Assembly (NCBI RefSeq): GCF_002750975.1
Contig: NZ_PEJS01000001.1
Location: forward strand, 992,001-1,056,000
Direction of reading: 5' to 3'
Source of the DNA: Stenotrophomonas indicatrix
GTDB lineage: Bacteria > Pseudomonadota > Gammaproteobacteria > Xanthomonadales > Xanthomonadaceae
Length of the DNA stretch: 64,000 nucleotides
Below the pieces are notes generated by a model. The model ran no database searches. It saw only the letters and a program-made list of their open reading frames with translations, and was not told the DNA's origin. The translations under genes and the position numbers were made by a program. Positions 8,685 to 18,041 of this stretch are shown one piece after another (the stretch's first letter is position 1; each line of letters opens with the position of its first letter).

Positions 8685-9434
8685 GTGACCCGTAAACTCG
8701 TACTGTTGCGCCATGGCCAGAGCCAGTGGAACCTGGACAACCGCTTCACCGGCTGGGTCGATGTCGACCTGACCGAGCAGGGGCGCCGGGAAGCGGCTGC
8801 CGCCGGCCGCCTGATGCGCGAGGAAGGCCTGCAGTTCGACGTCGCCCACACCTCCGTGCTGAAGCGTGCCATCCATACCCTGCAGGGCGCGCTGGCCGAG
8901 CTGGAGCAGGACTGGCTGCCGGTGAACAAGTCCTGGCGCCTCAACGAGCGCCACTACGGTGGCCTGCAGGGCCTGGACAAGGCCGAGACCGCCGCCAAGC
9001 ATGGCGAGGACCAGGTCAAGGTGTGGCGCCGTTCGTACGACATCCCGCCGCCTGCGATGGACCTGGAAGATCCGGGCCACCCGATCCACGACCGCCGCTA
9101 TGCCGGGCTGGATCGCAACGCGCTGCCGGGCACCGAATCGCTGGCCACGACGCTCGACCGCGTGCTGCCGTACTGGCACGACGCCATCGCGCCGCAGTTG
9201 AAGGATGGCAAGACCGTGCTGGTCACCGCCCACGGCAACTCGCTGCGCGCGCTGTACAAGTACCTCAACAACGTCTCGCGCGAGGAAATCCTCGAGCTGA
9301 ACATCCCGACCGGCATTCCGCTGCTGTTCGAGTTGAACGACGACCTCACCGTGAAGTCGTTCCGTTACCTGGGTGATCCGGAAGCGGCACGCAAGGCCGC
9401 CGAAGCCGTGGCCAACCAGGGCAAGGCGCGGTAG
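8685..9434 (+). CDS. gpmA: 2,3-bisphosphoglycerate-dependent phosphoglycerate mutase
   Basis: This glycolytic enzyme interconverts 3- and 2-phosphoglycerate. The 249-residue product begins [15 protein letters not shown], with the phospho-accepting His in LRHG, and has the second His in [14 protein letters not shown]. The motif [28 protein letters not shown] is typical of GpmA. The start is GTG at 8685, preceded by TTGGAG; it gives exactly the E. coli-like length. A GTAG hairpin directly follows the stop. Confidence 0.96.
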   Translation: MTRKLVLLRHGQSQWNLDNRFTGWVDVDLTEQGRREAAAAGRLMREEGLQFDVAHTSVLKRAIHTLQGALAELEQDWLPVNKSWRLNERHYGGLQGLDKAETAAKHGEDQVKVWRRSYDIPPPAMDLEDPGHPIHDRRYAGLDRNALPGTESLATTLDRVLPYWHDAIAPQLKDGKTVLVTAHGNSLRALYKYLNNVSREEILELNIPTGIPLLFELNDDLTVKSFRYLGDPEAARKAAEAVANQGKAR

Positions 9435-9455
9435 ATACCCACCGTTGGTGGGTAT
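9431..9455. repeat. GTAG-headed hairpin repeat
   Basis: GTAG is followed by ATACCCACC-GTT-GGTGGGTAT, a perfect 9-bp stem. It overlaps the gpmA stop codon. A second hairpin-like stretch (GTGCGGACC/GGCCCGCAC, about 9470-9492) follows. These are SMAG-type extragenic hairpins that probably also end the gpmA transcript. Confidence 0.7.
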
Positions 9456-9591
9456 TCCCCTGCTGGGTGTGTGCGGACCAACGGCCCGCACCTACCCGGT
9501 TGCGACCACGGGCGTTCCCCCTGTGACCTTTGGCCGGTCCCCACCATCGCCGCAGCGGCTACGCTGGACGATTCGCCGTTGGAGACACGCC

Positions 9592-11682
9592 ATGAACGTC
9601 CGTAATCTGGTCCCGCTGGGCCTGACCATCGCCATCGCCGCTTCGCTCGCCGCCTGTGGCAAGAACGAGACCGCGCCCGCTGCCGACGCCGCCAAGCCGG
9701 CGTTCGACCAGTCGCAGATCAAGACCGCGCTGATCAGCCTCAACAGCGCCGATCTGGATCCGTCCATCGCCGCGTGTACCGACCTCAACGGCTTCGTCAA
9801 CAGCAAGTGGCTCAAAGCCAACCCGGTGCCGGGCGACCAGACCACCTGGGGCAGCTTCGAAATCCTGCGCGAGCGCTCGCTGGAAGTGCAGCACGCGCTG
9901 GTGCAGCAGGCCGCCGCCAGCCAGGCCAAGGCCGGCTCGGTGGAAGCCAAGATCGGTGACATCTGGAAGACCGGCAACGACGAAGCGAAGATCGAGGCCG
10001 CCGGCCTGGCGCCGCTGCAGCCGACGCTGGACAAGATCACTGCGCTGAACGACACCGCCGCCATCACCCAGTACCTGCGCGACAGCCAGGCGCAGGGCCA
10101 GGGCGTGCTGTTCTCGCTGTTCGCCAATGCCGATTACAAGGATTCGGCCAACGTCATTGCGTACGTCGGCCAGGGCGGCCTGGGCCTGCCGGAGAAGGGC
10201 TATTACTTCGACGACGCGCAGGCCAGGATCCGCGACGCCTACGTGGCCTACATCGCGCAGGTGCTGACGCTGTCCGGCGTGGACGCGGCGCAGGCTGCCG
10301 AACAGGCCAAGGCGGTGATGGCGTTCGAGACCCGCCTGGCCAAGGCCTCGATGTCGCGCATCGAAATGCGTGACCCGGCCAAGCGCTACAACCCGCTCAG
10401 CGCCGCCGACGCGGACAAGCTGACCCCGAACTTCAGCTGGACCGCGCTGTTTGACACCCTGAAGGTGCCGGCCGCGCAGAAGTTCTCGCTGGCCCAGCCG
10501 GGCTTCTTCAGCGAAATGGACAAGATGCTGGCCGACGTGCCGGCCGCCACCTGGCAGTCCTACCTGCGCTTCCACACCATCGACGACGCCTCGCCGTACC
10601 TGAGCAGCCAGTTCGAGAAGGCCAACTTCGAGTTCTACGGCAAGACCCTGCGCGGCCAGCAGGAAATGCAGCCGCGCTGGAAGCGCGTGCTGGAGTCGGT
10701 GAACGGCGGCATGGGCGAAGCCCTCGGCCAGCTGTACGTGGACGCGGTGTTCCCGGCCGAATCGAAGGAGGCCATGCAGCACCTGGTGCAGAACCTGTCG
10801 GTGGCGCTGAAGGCGCGCCTGGAGCAGCTGCCGTGGATGGGCGAGGAAACCAGGAAGAAGGCACTGGAAAAGTGGGCCAGCTTCACCCCGAAGATCGGTT
10901 ACCCGGACAAGTGGCGTGAGTGGACGGGCCTGCAGACCAACGGTGACAGCTACCTGGGCAACATGCAGGCAGCGCGTGCGTTCAACTACCGCTACATGCT
11001 GGACAAGATCGGCAAGCCGGTGGACAAGACCGAGTGGGGCATGACCCCGCAGACCGTCAATGCCTACTACAACGCCACCAAGAACGAGATCGTGTTCCCG
11101 GCGGCGATCCTGCAGGCACCGTTCTTCGATGCCAAGGCCGATCCGGCGCTGAACTACGGTGGCATCGGCGCGGTCATCGGCCACGAGATGATGCACGGCT
11201 ACGACGACTCGGGCAGCCAGTTCGCCGCCAACGGCAACTTCGACAACTGGTGGACCGACAGCGACCGCAAGGCCTTCACCGAACGTACCGACCAGCTGGT
11301 CGCGCAGTTCGACGGCTATGAATCGGTGCCGGGCGTGTTCGTGAAGGGCAAGCTGACCCTGGGCGAGAACATCGGTGATCTGGGTGGCCTGACCGTGGCC
11401 TACGATGCCCTGCAGATGGCGCTGAAGGAGAACCCGAAGGCGAACGTCGAGGTGGACGGTCACAGCCAGGACCAGCGCTTCTTCATGAACTGGGCCACCG
11501 TGTGGCGTCGCAACTTCACCGACGGTGAGCTGCGCGTGCGCCTGAACACCGATCCGCATGCACCGGCGAACTTCCGTGCCAACGGCGCGCCGTCGAACAT
11601 GCCGTCCTATGCCGCCGCGTTCCAGTGCAAGGCCGGCGATGCGATGGTGCGTGCGGACGACAAGCGCGTGGTGATCTGGTAA
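9592..11682 (+). CDS. M13 family zinc metallopeptidase, lipoprotein (PepO-like)
   Basis: This 696-residue neprilysin-type endopeptidase probably cleaves small peptides in the periplasm. The N-terminus carries a lipobox (SLAACGK). The catalytic core near residue 530 reads VIGHEMMHGYDDSGSQF (HExxH zinc ligands and catalytic Glu), with the third ligand in LGENIGDLGG and the substrate-binding VNAYYNATKNEIVFPAAILQ (NAFY-like motif). ATG 9592 follows TTGGAGA; the longer frame upstream lacks coding character. A strong terminator follows. No operon partner is visible. Confidence 0.93.
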   Translation: MNVRNLVPLGLTIAIAASLAACGKNETAPAADAAKPAFDQSQIKTALISLNSADLDPSIAACTDLNGFVNSKWLKANPVPGDQTTWGSFEILRERSLEVQHALVQQAAASQAKAGSVEAKIGDIWKTGNDEAKIEAAGLAPLQPTLDKITALNDTAAITQYLRDSQAQGQGVLFSLFANADYKDSANVIAYVGQGGLGLPEKGYYFDDAQARIRDAYVAYIAQVLTLSGVDAAQAAEQAKAVMAFETRLAKASMSRIEMRDPAKRYNPLSAADADKLTPNFSWTALFDTLKVPAAQKFSLAQPGFFSEMDKMLADVPAATWQSYLRFHTIDDASPYLSSQFEKANFEFYGKTLRGQQEMQPRWKRVLESVNGGMGEALGQLYVDAVFPAESKEAMQHLVQNLSVALKARLEQLPWMGEETRKKALEKWASFTPKIGYPDKWREWTGLQTNGDSYLGNMQAARAFNYRYMLDKIGKPVDKTEWGMTPQTVNAYYNATKNEIVFPAAILQAPFFDAKADPALNYGGIGAVIGHEMMHGYDDSGSQFAANGNFDNWWTDSDRKAFTERTDQLVAQFDGYESVPGVFVKGKLTLGENIGDLGGLTVAYDALQMALKENPKANVEVDGHSQDQRFFMNWATVWRRNFTDGELRVRLNTDPHAPANFRANGAPSNMPSYAAAFQCKAGDAMVRADDKRVVIW

Positions 11683-11706
11683 GCGATCGCCGGTAACGCG
11701 TGAAGC

Positions 11707-11734
11707 AGAAGGCCCGGCGAATGCCGGGCCTTCT
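11707..11734 (+). terminator. Intrinsic terminator after the M13 peptidase gene
   Basis: A perfect 12-bp stem, AGAAGGCCCGGC paired with GCCGGGCCTTCT, has a GAAT loop and ends in TTCTCGTT. It sits between convergent genes and could serve both strands. Confidence 0.8.
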
Positions 11735-11763
11735 CGTTGCAGTCGGCTAGAACAGGCGGCAGA

Positions 11764-12324
11764 TCAGCCCGGGCACTTCAGGTACTGAGACAATGTGGCC
11801 TGCCATGCGCTGGCCGGGTCGAAGCCTGGCACCAGGCCACCGCCCTTGCCGGTGAAATTGGACATGCCATGGGCCAGCATGTAGGTCGGGGTGTACGAGG
11901 GCGGCCCCATGCGCTTGCTGAAGGTGCAGATGCCAGCGACGTAGGCTGGCGCCTTGTCGGGGCTCAGCTGCGCCTTCAATGCGCTGTCGAAGCGGCCGAG
12001 ATTCTCCTCGCCCATGGCCGAACCGGCCATCGCCTTGAGCGCGTTGTAGGCAGCGTGTCCCGTCTCGTCTGCGACGCGCTGGCGATCGAAATGGGCGAAC
12101 ACGCCGGCGATGTTGTAGAGATCGATGGCGTCCTGCATGCGTCCATCCTGCACGCAGCGGGGCAGGGCATTCATCAGGGTGGCAGGTGAGGTGCCAGCGG
12201 TGACCTGGTTGCGCGACAGGCATGCGGCGGCTGGCGCGGTGCCATCCTGCTGGGCCTGCGCGAATGGCGCCAGGGCCAACAGCAACAGGCCCAGCGGTGC
12301 GGCGATACGGGTGTTTCCTTTCAT
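11764..12324 (-). CDS. Hypothetical secreted protein
   Basis: I do not recognise this 186-residue protein. It has a clean signal peptide (MKGNTRIAAPLGLLLLALAPFAQA, cleaved near AQA) and four Cys residues in the mature part (ACLS, RCVQ, GICTF, KCPG), suggesting disulfides in the periplasm. The segment AHFDRQRVADETGHAAYNAL is helical. ATG 12324 follows a GAGGAG ribosome site, so the upstream extension is rejected. It is separated from the next gene by about 100 bases, so it is probably monocistronic. Confidence 0.75.
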   Translation of the reverse strand: MKGNTRIAAPLGLLLLALAPFAQAQQDGTAPAAACLSRNQVTAGTSPATLMNALPRCVQDGRMQDAIDLYNIAGVFAHFDRQRVADETGHAAYNALKAMAGSAMGEENLGRFDSALKAQLSPDKAPAYVAGICTFSKRMGPPSYTPTYMLAHGMSNFTGKGGGLVPGFDPASAWQATLSQYLKCPG

Positions 12325-12423
12325 GGGTGATGCTCCTCGTAAGCAGGGCCGTCTGCGGCCGACCCTCAGCTTGCGGGGATCGCCGCGGCTGCGCAAGCGA
12401 GGCGCCGTCCAGCCGGTGAAGGC

Positions 12424-13029
12424 TCAGGCCAGCGCCGGCTCGTTCCTGAGCATGCCGTGGAAACGCTGCAGCACGTAGGGATCGATCAGGCCACCGGCCT
12501 GCTCATCGAGGATCCGCAGCACCGTCTCGTGCTCCATCGCCGCGCGGTAAGGGCGCACGCTGGTCATTGCATCGTAGGCATCGGCAATGGTGACGATGCG
12601 GGCGCCAAGCGGAATGGCCTCGCCGTGCAGGCCATCGGGATAGCCGCTGCCATCGAACGCTTCATGATGGGCACGGATCAGTCGCGCGACCGGCGCGGCA
12701 TCACTGCGGCCGGTGGCCAGGAAAATGTGCTCGCCGCGCACCGGGTGCTCGCGCATGATCGCGCGCTCTTCGTCGCTGTGCCGGCGCGGGCTCAGCAGTA
12801 CCTCGTCGGGGATGCCGATCTTGCCGATGTCGTGGAAGCGTGCGGCCAGGCCGACCTGCGCACAGGCGTCCTCATCCAGGTCGCAGTGCAGGGCAAGGTG
12901 CTGCGCAAGAAGGCCCACGCGGTCACAGTGGTGGCGGGTATAGGCATCACGCATCTGCAGCGACATCGACAAGGCGTCGATCAGGCAGGCCTGCGCGTGC
13001 AGGAGGTCGGGAGGTCTGGGCTGGGGCAT
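12424..13029 (-). CDS. Stand-alone HD-GYP domain protein (c-di-GMP phosphodiesterase)
   Basis: The 201-residue protein is essentially a bare HD-GYP domain. It shows the metal-binding FHDIGKIGIPD, the later RAHHEAFDGSGYPDGL (HHExxDGxGYP) and IVTIADAYDAMTSVRPYR, all needed for hydrolysis of c-di-GMP to pGpG/GMP. There is no receiver or sensor domain, so it must be controlled by expression or by a partner protein. It is one of five c-di-GMP proteins in this window. A terminator for the upstream lipoprotein gene lies before it, so it has its own promoter. Confidence 0.88.
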   Translation of the reverse strand: MPQPRPPDLLHAQACLIDALSMSLQMRDAYTRHHCDRVGLLAQHLALHCDLDEDACAQVGLAARFHDIGKIGIPDEVLLSPRRHSDEERAIMREHPVRGEHIFLATGRSDAAPVARLIRAHHEAFDGSGYPDGLHGEAIPLGARIVTIADAYDAMTSVRPYRAAMEHETVLRILDEQAGGLIDPYVLQRFHGMLRNEPALA

Positions 13030-13060
13030 CGGAACTGGCGGCGCGGCGAAGCTGCGCAGA

Positions 13061-13087
13061 AAACGGAAAGGCCCGCGAGAGCGGGCC
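13061..13087 (-). terminator. Intrinsic terminator of the small lipoprotein gene
   Basis: On the minus strand the stem GGCCCGC-TCTC-GCGGGCC (13070-13087) is followed by TTTCCGTTTT. It ends the transcript of the gene at 13212-13727. Confidence 0.75.
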
Positions 13088-13211
13088 GGGGCGGCGCATA
13101 GGGTACCCGCATCGGTGTCACGCGGGGGGCATCGACGGTCCCGCGTGGGGCTGTGCGTTCAGTCGCATGCAGCATTTGGCTCCGGCCGCATCGCAACCGG
13201 GGCTGCGCGGA

Positions 13212-13727
13212 TCAGCCGGTGGTCTGCAGGTGGATGCGATGGGCTTTGGCGAAGGCGTCCTGCGCGTCGCTCAGGGTCTGCATGTCTTCGTCCATTCTGG
13301 TCACGGCCTCATCCAGCGTCTGCAGCAGCGGGGTGACCTGTTCTTCGCTGTAGCCATCGGGCAGGGCAGCCAGCTGTTCCATCACGGCGAACATGTGTTC
13401 GGTGCTCTTCAGGGAATCGAGCAGGTTCTGGTGCAGTGCGTCGGCGTCCTTGCCATGGGTGAACTGTTGGACGAAGACCAGTCGGTCGGCGATTTCCTTG
13501 TGCGCGTTCTTCAGGCCGAAGCGATGCTGCTGCATGCTCTTGCCGTCCTGCAGCGAGGCATGGAAGGACTCGCCGTTCGGGCCGTTGGTCCATTGCTCGA
13601 CCATGCTGACCGTGCCGTTCCAGCTGGCGACATTCTCATGCAGGTAATCGCGGTTGCTCATGCCGCTGTGGCAGGCCGCAAGCAGGCCCAGGCTGGTGGC
13701 GAGCAGAAGGGGGGCGAAACGATTCAC
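13212..13727 (-). CDS. Hypothetical lipoprotein
   Basis: The 171-residue protein begins MNRFAPLLLATSLGLLAACHSG, a textbook lipoprotein signal (lipobox LAAC, Cys19). The mature part is helical and polar (for example DRLVFVQQFTHGKDADALHQNLLDSL) with no motif I recognise. The ribosome site AAGGAG is about 8 bases before the ATG. It lies downstream of mfd but is separated from it by the mfd terminator. Confidence 0.75.
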   Translation of the reverse strand: MNRFAPLLLATSLGLLAACHSGMSNRDYLHENVASWNGTVSMVEQWTNGPNGESFHASLQDGKSMQQHRFGLKNAHKEIADRLVFVQQFTHGKDADALHQNLLDSLKSTEHMFAVMEQLAALPDGYSEEQVTPLLQTLDEAVTRMDEDMQTLSDAQDAFAKAHRIHLQTTG

Positions 13728-13752
13728 GGCAACACTCCTTGTCGCGGGCGCA

Positions 13753-13799
13753 GGAAACGGAAAGGGTGCCGGTCTGCCGCCCGCGGCGGACCGGCACCC
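13753..13799 (-). terminator. Intrinsic terminator of mfd
   Basis: GGGTGCCGGTC (13764-13774) and GACCGGCACCC (13789-13799) form an 11-bp stem with an inner GC-rich hairpin. On the minus strand it is followed by TTTCCGTTTCC. Confidence 0.8.
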
Positions 13800-13809
13800 T
13801 GCAGATCGA

Positions 13810-16800
13810 TCAGCGCAGGGCCAGGGTCAACAGCAGTGCCCGCGCGGCATTGAAGCGGTCTTCGGGCAGCGGCAGCGGATGCTTGACGCGCAGCTTGTCC
13901 GGACCGTCCATGGCATAGAGGTTCGGTTGTTTCTGGATCAGCTGGATCACCGCCATCGGATCGATGTTCGGCTTGGATTCGAACACGATGCGGCCACCGT
14001 TCTCGCCCAGGTCCAGCTTGCGGATGCCCAGCGAGCTGGCCTGCAGCTTCAGCTCGGCAATGGCGAACAGGTTCTTGGCCGCATCCGGCAGCAGGCCGAA
14101 GCGGTCGATCATCTCCACCTGCAGTTCGCGCAGCGCATCGCTGTCGCGCGCGCTGGAAATGCGCTTGTACAGCGTCAGGCGGGTGTGCACGTCCGGCAGG
14201 TAGTCGTCCGGAATCAGCGCCGGCACGTGCAGCTCGACCTCGGCGCCCCGCGCTTCTTCGCCGGCATCGATGTCGGGCAGATGGCCCTGCTTGATGCTGC
14301 GCACTGCGCGTTCCAGCAGCTCGGTGTACAGGCTGAAGCCCACTTCGGCCATCTGCCCGCTCTGGTCCTCGCCCAGCAGTTCGCCGGCGCCGCGGATTTC
14401 CAGATCGTGGGTGGCCAGGGTGAAGCCGGCACCCAGTTCGTCCATCGAGGCGATCGCTTCCAGGCGCTTTTCCGCATCCGGCGTGATCGAGCGACGGTCG
14501 GGTACGACCAGGTAGGCATAGGCGCGGTGGTGCGATCGACCGACGCGGCCACGCAGCTGGTGCAGCTGGGCCAGGCCGAAGCGGTCGGCACGGTTGATGA
14601 TGATGGTGTTGGCGTTGGGGATGTCGATGCCCGATTCGATGATCGTGGTCGACAGCAGCACGTTGAAGCGCTGCTTCTGGAAGTCCAGCATCACCTTTTC
14701 CAGCTCGCGCTCGGGCATCTGCCCATGGGCGATGCCGATGCGCGCTTCGGGCACCAGCTCGGACAGCTCGCGCTGCATGCGGCCGATGCTCTCCACGTCG
14801 TTGTGCAGGAAATACAGCTGGCCACCGCGTGCCAGCTCGCGCTGGAAGGCTTCGCGCAGCAGCGCGTTGTCCCACTGGGTGATGAAGGTCTGCACCGCCA
14901 GCCGGTTCGGCGGCGGGGTGGCGATGATCGACAGGTCGCGCAGGCCGGCCATGGCCATGTTCAGCGTACGCGGAATCGGCGTGGCGGTCAGGGTCAGCAG
15001 GTGCACGTTGGCGCGAAGTGCCTTCAGCGCCTCCTTCTGGCGCACGCCGAAGCGCTGCTCCTCGTCGACGACGACCATGCCCAGGTCCTTGAACTTCACG
15101 TCCGGCTGCAGCAGGCGATGGGTACCGACGATGACGTCGATGGTGCCGGCGGCGACCTTCTCCAGCTCGGCCTTGATCTCCTTGGTGCTCTTGAAGCGCG
15201 ACAGCACCTCGACCTTCATCGGATAGTCGGCGAAGCGGTCGCGGAAATTGCGGTAATGCTGTTCGGCCAGCAGCGTGGTCGGCACCAGCACCGCCACCTG
15301 CTTGCCAGCACTGGCCGCTGCGAACGCGGCGCGCACGGCAACTTCGGTCTTGCCGAAGCCCACGTCGCCACAGACCACACGGTCCATCGGCTGGCTGCTG
15401 GCCAGGTCACGCAGGGTGGCGTCGATGGCGGCCAGCTGGTCCGGGGTTTCCTCGAACGGGAAACCGGCGGCGAACGGCTCGTACATCGCGCGGTCCACCT
15501 GCAGTGCCAGTCCGGCACGCGCCTGGCGGCGGGCCTGGATCTCCAGCAGTTCGGCGGCCACATCGCGCACCTTCTCGGCGGCCTTGCGCTTGGCCTTGCT
15601 CCACTGCTCGCCGCCCAGCGAATGCAGTGGCGCGGTTTCGGCGGACGCGCCGGAATAGCGGCTGATCAGGTGCAGCTGTGCGACCGGCACGTACAGGCGG
15701 TCGCCCTTGGCGTACTCGATTTCGAGGAACTCGCCGGGCATGCCGCCGACGTCCATCGCGATCAGTCCGCGGTAGCGGCCGACGCCATGGTCCTCGTGCA
15801 CGATCGGCGCGCCTTCGGTCAGCTCGCCCAGATCGCGGATGATCGCTTCCGGCTCTCGTCCGGCGCGGCGCGTGCGACGGGTGCTGCCGGCGCGCTCGGG
15901 GAACAGCTGGCGTTCGGTCAGCACCGCGATGTGCGGCGCGTCCAGGGCGAAGCCGTCTTCCAGCGGCGCCACGGCAATGGCGAAGCGTTCATCGCTGGCC
16001 AGGAAGGACAGCAGGTCGGCCACCACCGGTGGCTTCAGCTCGGCGGCCTGCAGCACTTCCAGCAGGGCCTCGCGACGGCCCGGCGAATCGGCGGCGATCA
16101 GCACCCGGCCAGGGTAATGGCCAAGGAAGGATTTCAGCGCGTCACCGGCCGGTGCTTCGCGCGCGGCCACCGGCAGCGGCGGCAACGGCTGGTCGCCCAG
16201 CGCATGCGCCTCGGCGATGCGGGCGTGATCGGCCGCCCATACCTCGATGCGCGGTGCGTCGTTCAAACGCTCGCGCAGCAGGTCCGGCGACAGGTACAGC
16301 GCCGACGGTGGCAGCAGCGGCCGTTCAACGTCATGGCGGCGTTGCTCGTAGCGCTCGCCGGTCTGCGTCCAGAACGTCTCTGCCGCTTCAGCGGCGCCCA
16401 CGCAGACGACCGGCAGGCTGCCGGCAGGCAGGTAGTCGAACAGGGTGGCGGTGCGCTCGAAGAACAGCGGCAGGTAGTACTCGATGCCGGCCGGGGCCAG
16501 GCCCGATTTCAGGTCCTGGTACAGCGAACTGCGTCGGGTATCGACGTCGAAGCGCTCGCGCAGGGTCGCCAGCACCCGGGCGATGCTGGCGTCGTCCATC
16601 GGTACTTCGCGGCCGGGCAGCATGTGCACCGCCTCGACCTTGTCCAGCGAGCGCTGGCTTTCCGGATCGAACGCGCGGATTGAATCGATGTCCTCGTCCA
16701 GCAGTTCCACCCGCAGCGGCTCGTCGGCGCCCATCGGGTAGACGTCAAGCAGGCCGCCACGCACGGCGAAATCACCCGGGTCCATCACCTGCGGCACGTT

Positions 16801-17274
16801 GCGGTAGCCGGCGCTTTCGAGGCGACGCTTCTCCGCTTCCAGGTCCAGGCGCTGGCCGACTTCAAGATTGAAGCTGCCGCCGATGACATAGCTGCGGGGA
16901 GCCAGCTGCTGCAGCAGGGTCTGCACCGGCACCACCACCAGGCCGCGCTTCAGCGTGGGCAGGCGGTGCAGGGCCGACAGGCGCTGCGAAATGATGTCCG
17001 GGTGCGGGCTGAAGCGATCGTAGGGCAGCGTCTCCCAGTCCGGGAACGCCACCACCGGCAGGCTCGGGTCGCCTCCCAGCAGGGTATGCAGATCCGCTTC
17101 GATCTGGTTGGCACCGTGGTTGTCACGGGCCACCACCAGCAGCGGTGCGTCATGCGTGCGCGCTGCCTGGGCCAGATACCAGGCCAGGGCAGTGGGCGAG
17201 GCGGGGGCGCGCCACCAGGCGCGAAGCTGGCCGGCACGTGGCAGCGGCGGGGCGGGGTATTGAGTACGCGACAT
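13810..17274 (-). CDS. mfd: Transcription-repair coupling factor
   Basis: Mfd removes RNA polymerase stalled at DNA damage and recruits UvrA. The 1154-residue product has the full domain order: UvrB-homology region (residues 1-350), the RNA polymerase interaction domain around VHEDHGVGRYRGLIAMDVGG, a RecG-like translocase (Walker A GDVGFGKTEVA near 650, VVVDEEQRFGVRQKEALK, TLTATPIPRTLNMAM, QLRGRVGRS) and the C-terminal TRCF domain. Length and motifs are normal. It is monocistronic, with a terminator after it. Confidence 0.97.
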   Translation of the reverse strand: MSRTQYPAPPLPRAGQLRAWWRAPASPTALAWYLAQAARTHDAPLLVVARDNHGANQIEADLHTLLGGDPSLPVVAFPDWETLPYDRFSPHPDIISQRLSALHRLPTLKRGLVVVPVQTLLQQLAPRSYVIGGSFNLEVGQRLDLEAEKRRLESAGYRNVPQVMDPGDFAVRGGLLDVYPMGADEPLRVELLDEDIDSIRAFDPESQRSLDKVEAVHMLPGREVPMDDASIARVLATLRERFDVDTRRSSLYQDLKSGLAPAGIEYYLPLFFERTATLFDYLPAGSLPVVCVGAAEAAETFWTQTGERYEQRRHDVERPLLPPSALYLSPDLLRERLNDAPRIEVWAADHARIAEAHALGDQPLPPLPVAAREAPAGDALKSFLGHYPGRVLIAADSPGRREALLEVLQAAELKPPVVADLLSFLASDERFAIAVAPLEDGFALDAPHIAVLTERQLFPERAGSTRRTRRAGREPEAIIRDLGELTEGAPIVHEDHGVGRYRGLIAMDVGGMPGEFLEIEYAKGDRLYVPVAQLHLISRYSGASAETAPLHSLGGEQWSKAKRKAAEKVRDVAAELLEIQARRQARAGLALQVDRAMYEPFAAGFPFEETPDQLAAIDATLRDLASSQPMDRVVCGDVGFGKTEVAVRAAFAAASAGKQVAVLVPTTLLAEQHYRNFRDRFADYPMKVEVLSRFKSTKEIKAELEKVAAGTIDVIVGTHRLLQPDVKFKDLGMVVVDEEQRFGVRQKEALKALRANVHLLTLTATPIPRTLNMAMAGLRDLSIIATPPPNRLAVQTFITQWDNALLREAFQRELARGGQLYFLHNDVESIGRMQRELSELVPEARIGIAHGQMPERELEKVMLDFQKQRFNVLLSTTIIESGIDIPNANTIIINRADRFGLAQLHQLRGRVGRSHHRAYAYLVVPDRRSITPDAEKRLEAIASMDELGAGFTLATHDLEIRGAGELLGEDQSGQMAEVGFSLYTELLERAVRSIKQGHLPDIDAGEEARGAEVELHVPALIPDDYLPDVHTRLTLYKRISSARDSDALRELQVEMIDRFGLLPDAAKNLFAIAELKLQASSLGIRKLDLGENGGRIVFESKPNIDPMAVIQLIQKQPNLYAMDGPDKLRVKHPLPLPEDRFNAARALLLTLALR

Positions 17275-17330
17275 GAACCGCGGATTTTAGCAGAAGCCCC
17301 TGCCAGGCCCATGATCGTTACGTGACCGGG

Positions 17331-17399
17331 GTAGCGCCGGGCCGTGCCCGGCGAGCGCAGCGGTCGGATCAACATCGCCGGGCAGGGCCCGGCGCTGCC
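17331..17399. repeat. Inverted pair of SMAG (GTAGCGCC) repeats
   Basis: GTAGCGCCGGGCCGTGCC opens at 17331 and a reverse-oriented copy ends at 17399 (GGCCCGGCGCTGCC). Each is a hairpin and together they form a larger palindrome with a 22-base spacer. It fills the gap between mfd and the GNAT gene. Confidence 0.8.
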
Positions 17400-17400
17400 G

Positions 17401-17946
17401 TCAGTTGTCCAGTTCCAGCACCATCCGCACCAGGCCTTCGGCCCCGTTCGGATGGGGGACCGGCTTGAAGCCCAGCGAGGCGGCCAGCTGCTTCATCGGC
17501 TCGTTCTCGGCGGCGACATCGCCATACAGGCGGTCCAGGTACTTGCCGCGGCCCCATTTCACCAGCTTGCGCATCAGCTGGCGGCCCAGGCCCTGGCCGA
17601 TCAGGAAGCGGCTGATCAGGATCGCGTACTCGGCTTCCCGGGTACCGGGGATGATCGAGGCACGGGCCACCGCGCCGACCACGGCCTCACCGGCCGGCAG
17701 CGACTCGGCGGCGACCAGGGTGATCTCGGTCTTCGGGTTGGGATGGGTCAGGCGCTGGGTGGTTTCCGGTGACAGCTCGGTCACCGATTGCAGGAAACGG
17801 TCGCGGATTTCTTCCGGCCCGAACAGGCTGAAGGCGGCCTGCAGCGGCGCGCCATCTTCGGGGCGGATGGGGCGGATCAGCAGCTCGTGGCCGCTGGGAG
17901 CCTTGAAGATCTCATGCCAGGGCGGCATGCGGTTGCGAGTGGCCAT
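17401..17946 (-). CDS. GNAT family N-acetyltransferase
   Basis: The 181-residue protein contains one GNAT domain. The acetyl-CoA loop is LISRFLIGQGLGRQLMRKLV (Q/R-x-x-G-x-G/A type) and the following strand-helix is YGDVAAENEPMKQLAASLGF. It resembles the acetyltransferase half of Pat/Pka-type protein lysine acetyltransferases, with the opening HELLIRPIRPEDGAPLQAAF, but lacks the large CoA-ligase-like domain. Substrate could be a protein lysine or a small amine; not decidable here. Confidence 0.85.
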   Translation of the reverse strand: MATRNRMPPWHEIFKAPSGHELLIRPIRPEDGAPLQAAFSLFGPEEIRDRFLQSVTELSPETTQRLTHPNPKTEITLVAAESLPAGEAVVGAVARASIIPGTREAEYAILISRFLIGQGLGRQLMRKLVKWGRGKYLDRLYGDVAAENEPMKQLAASLGFKPVPHPNGAEGLVRMVLELDN

Positions 17947-18041
17947 ACCGGGTGATTCCTTGGTGGTCCATCGATTGTGTCATCACCGGGGCTGCATTCC
18001 GTGAACGAAAGGCTCACGGTCGTACAGCCTCGTGAAGGCCC

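Noticed and set aside
13654-16683. 1009-codon open frame on the plus strand
   Set aside because: It is antisense to mfd, has biased His/Gln/Arg composition with no domain, and is a GC-rich shadow frame.
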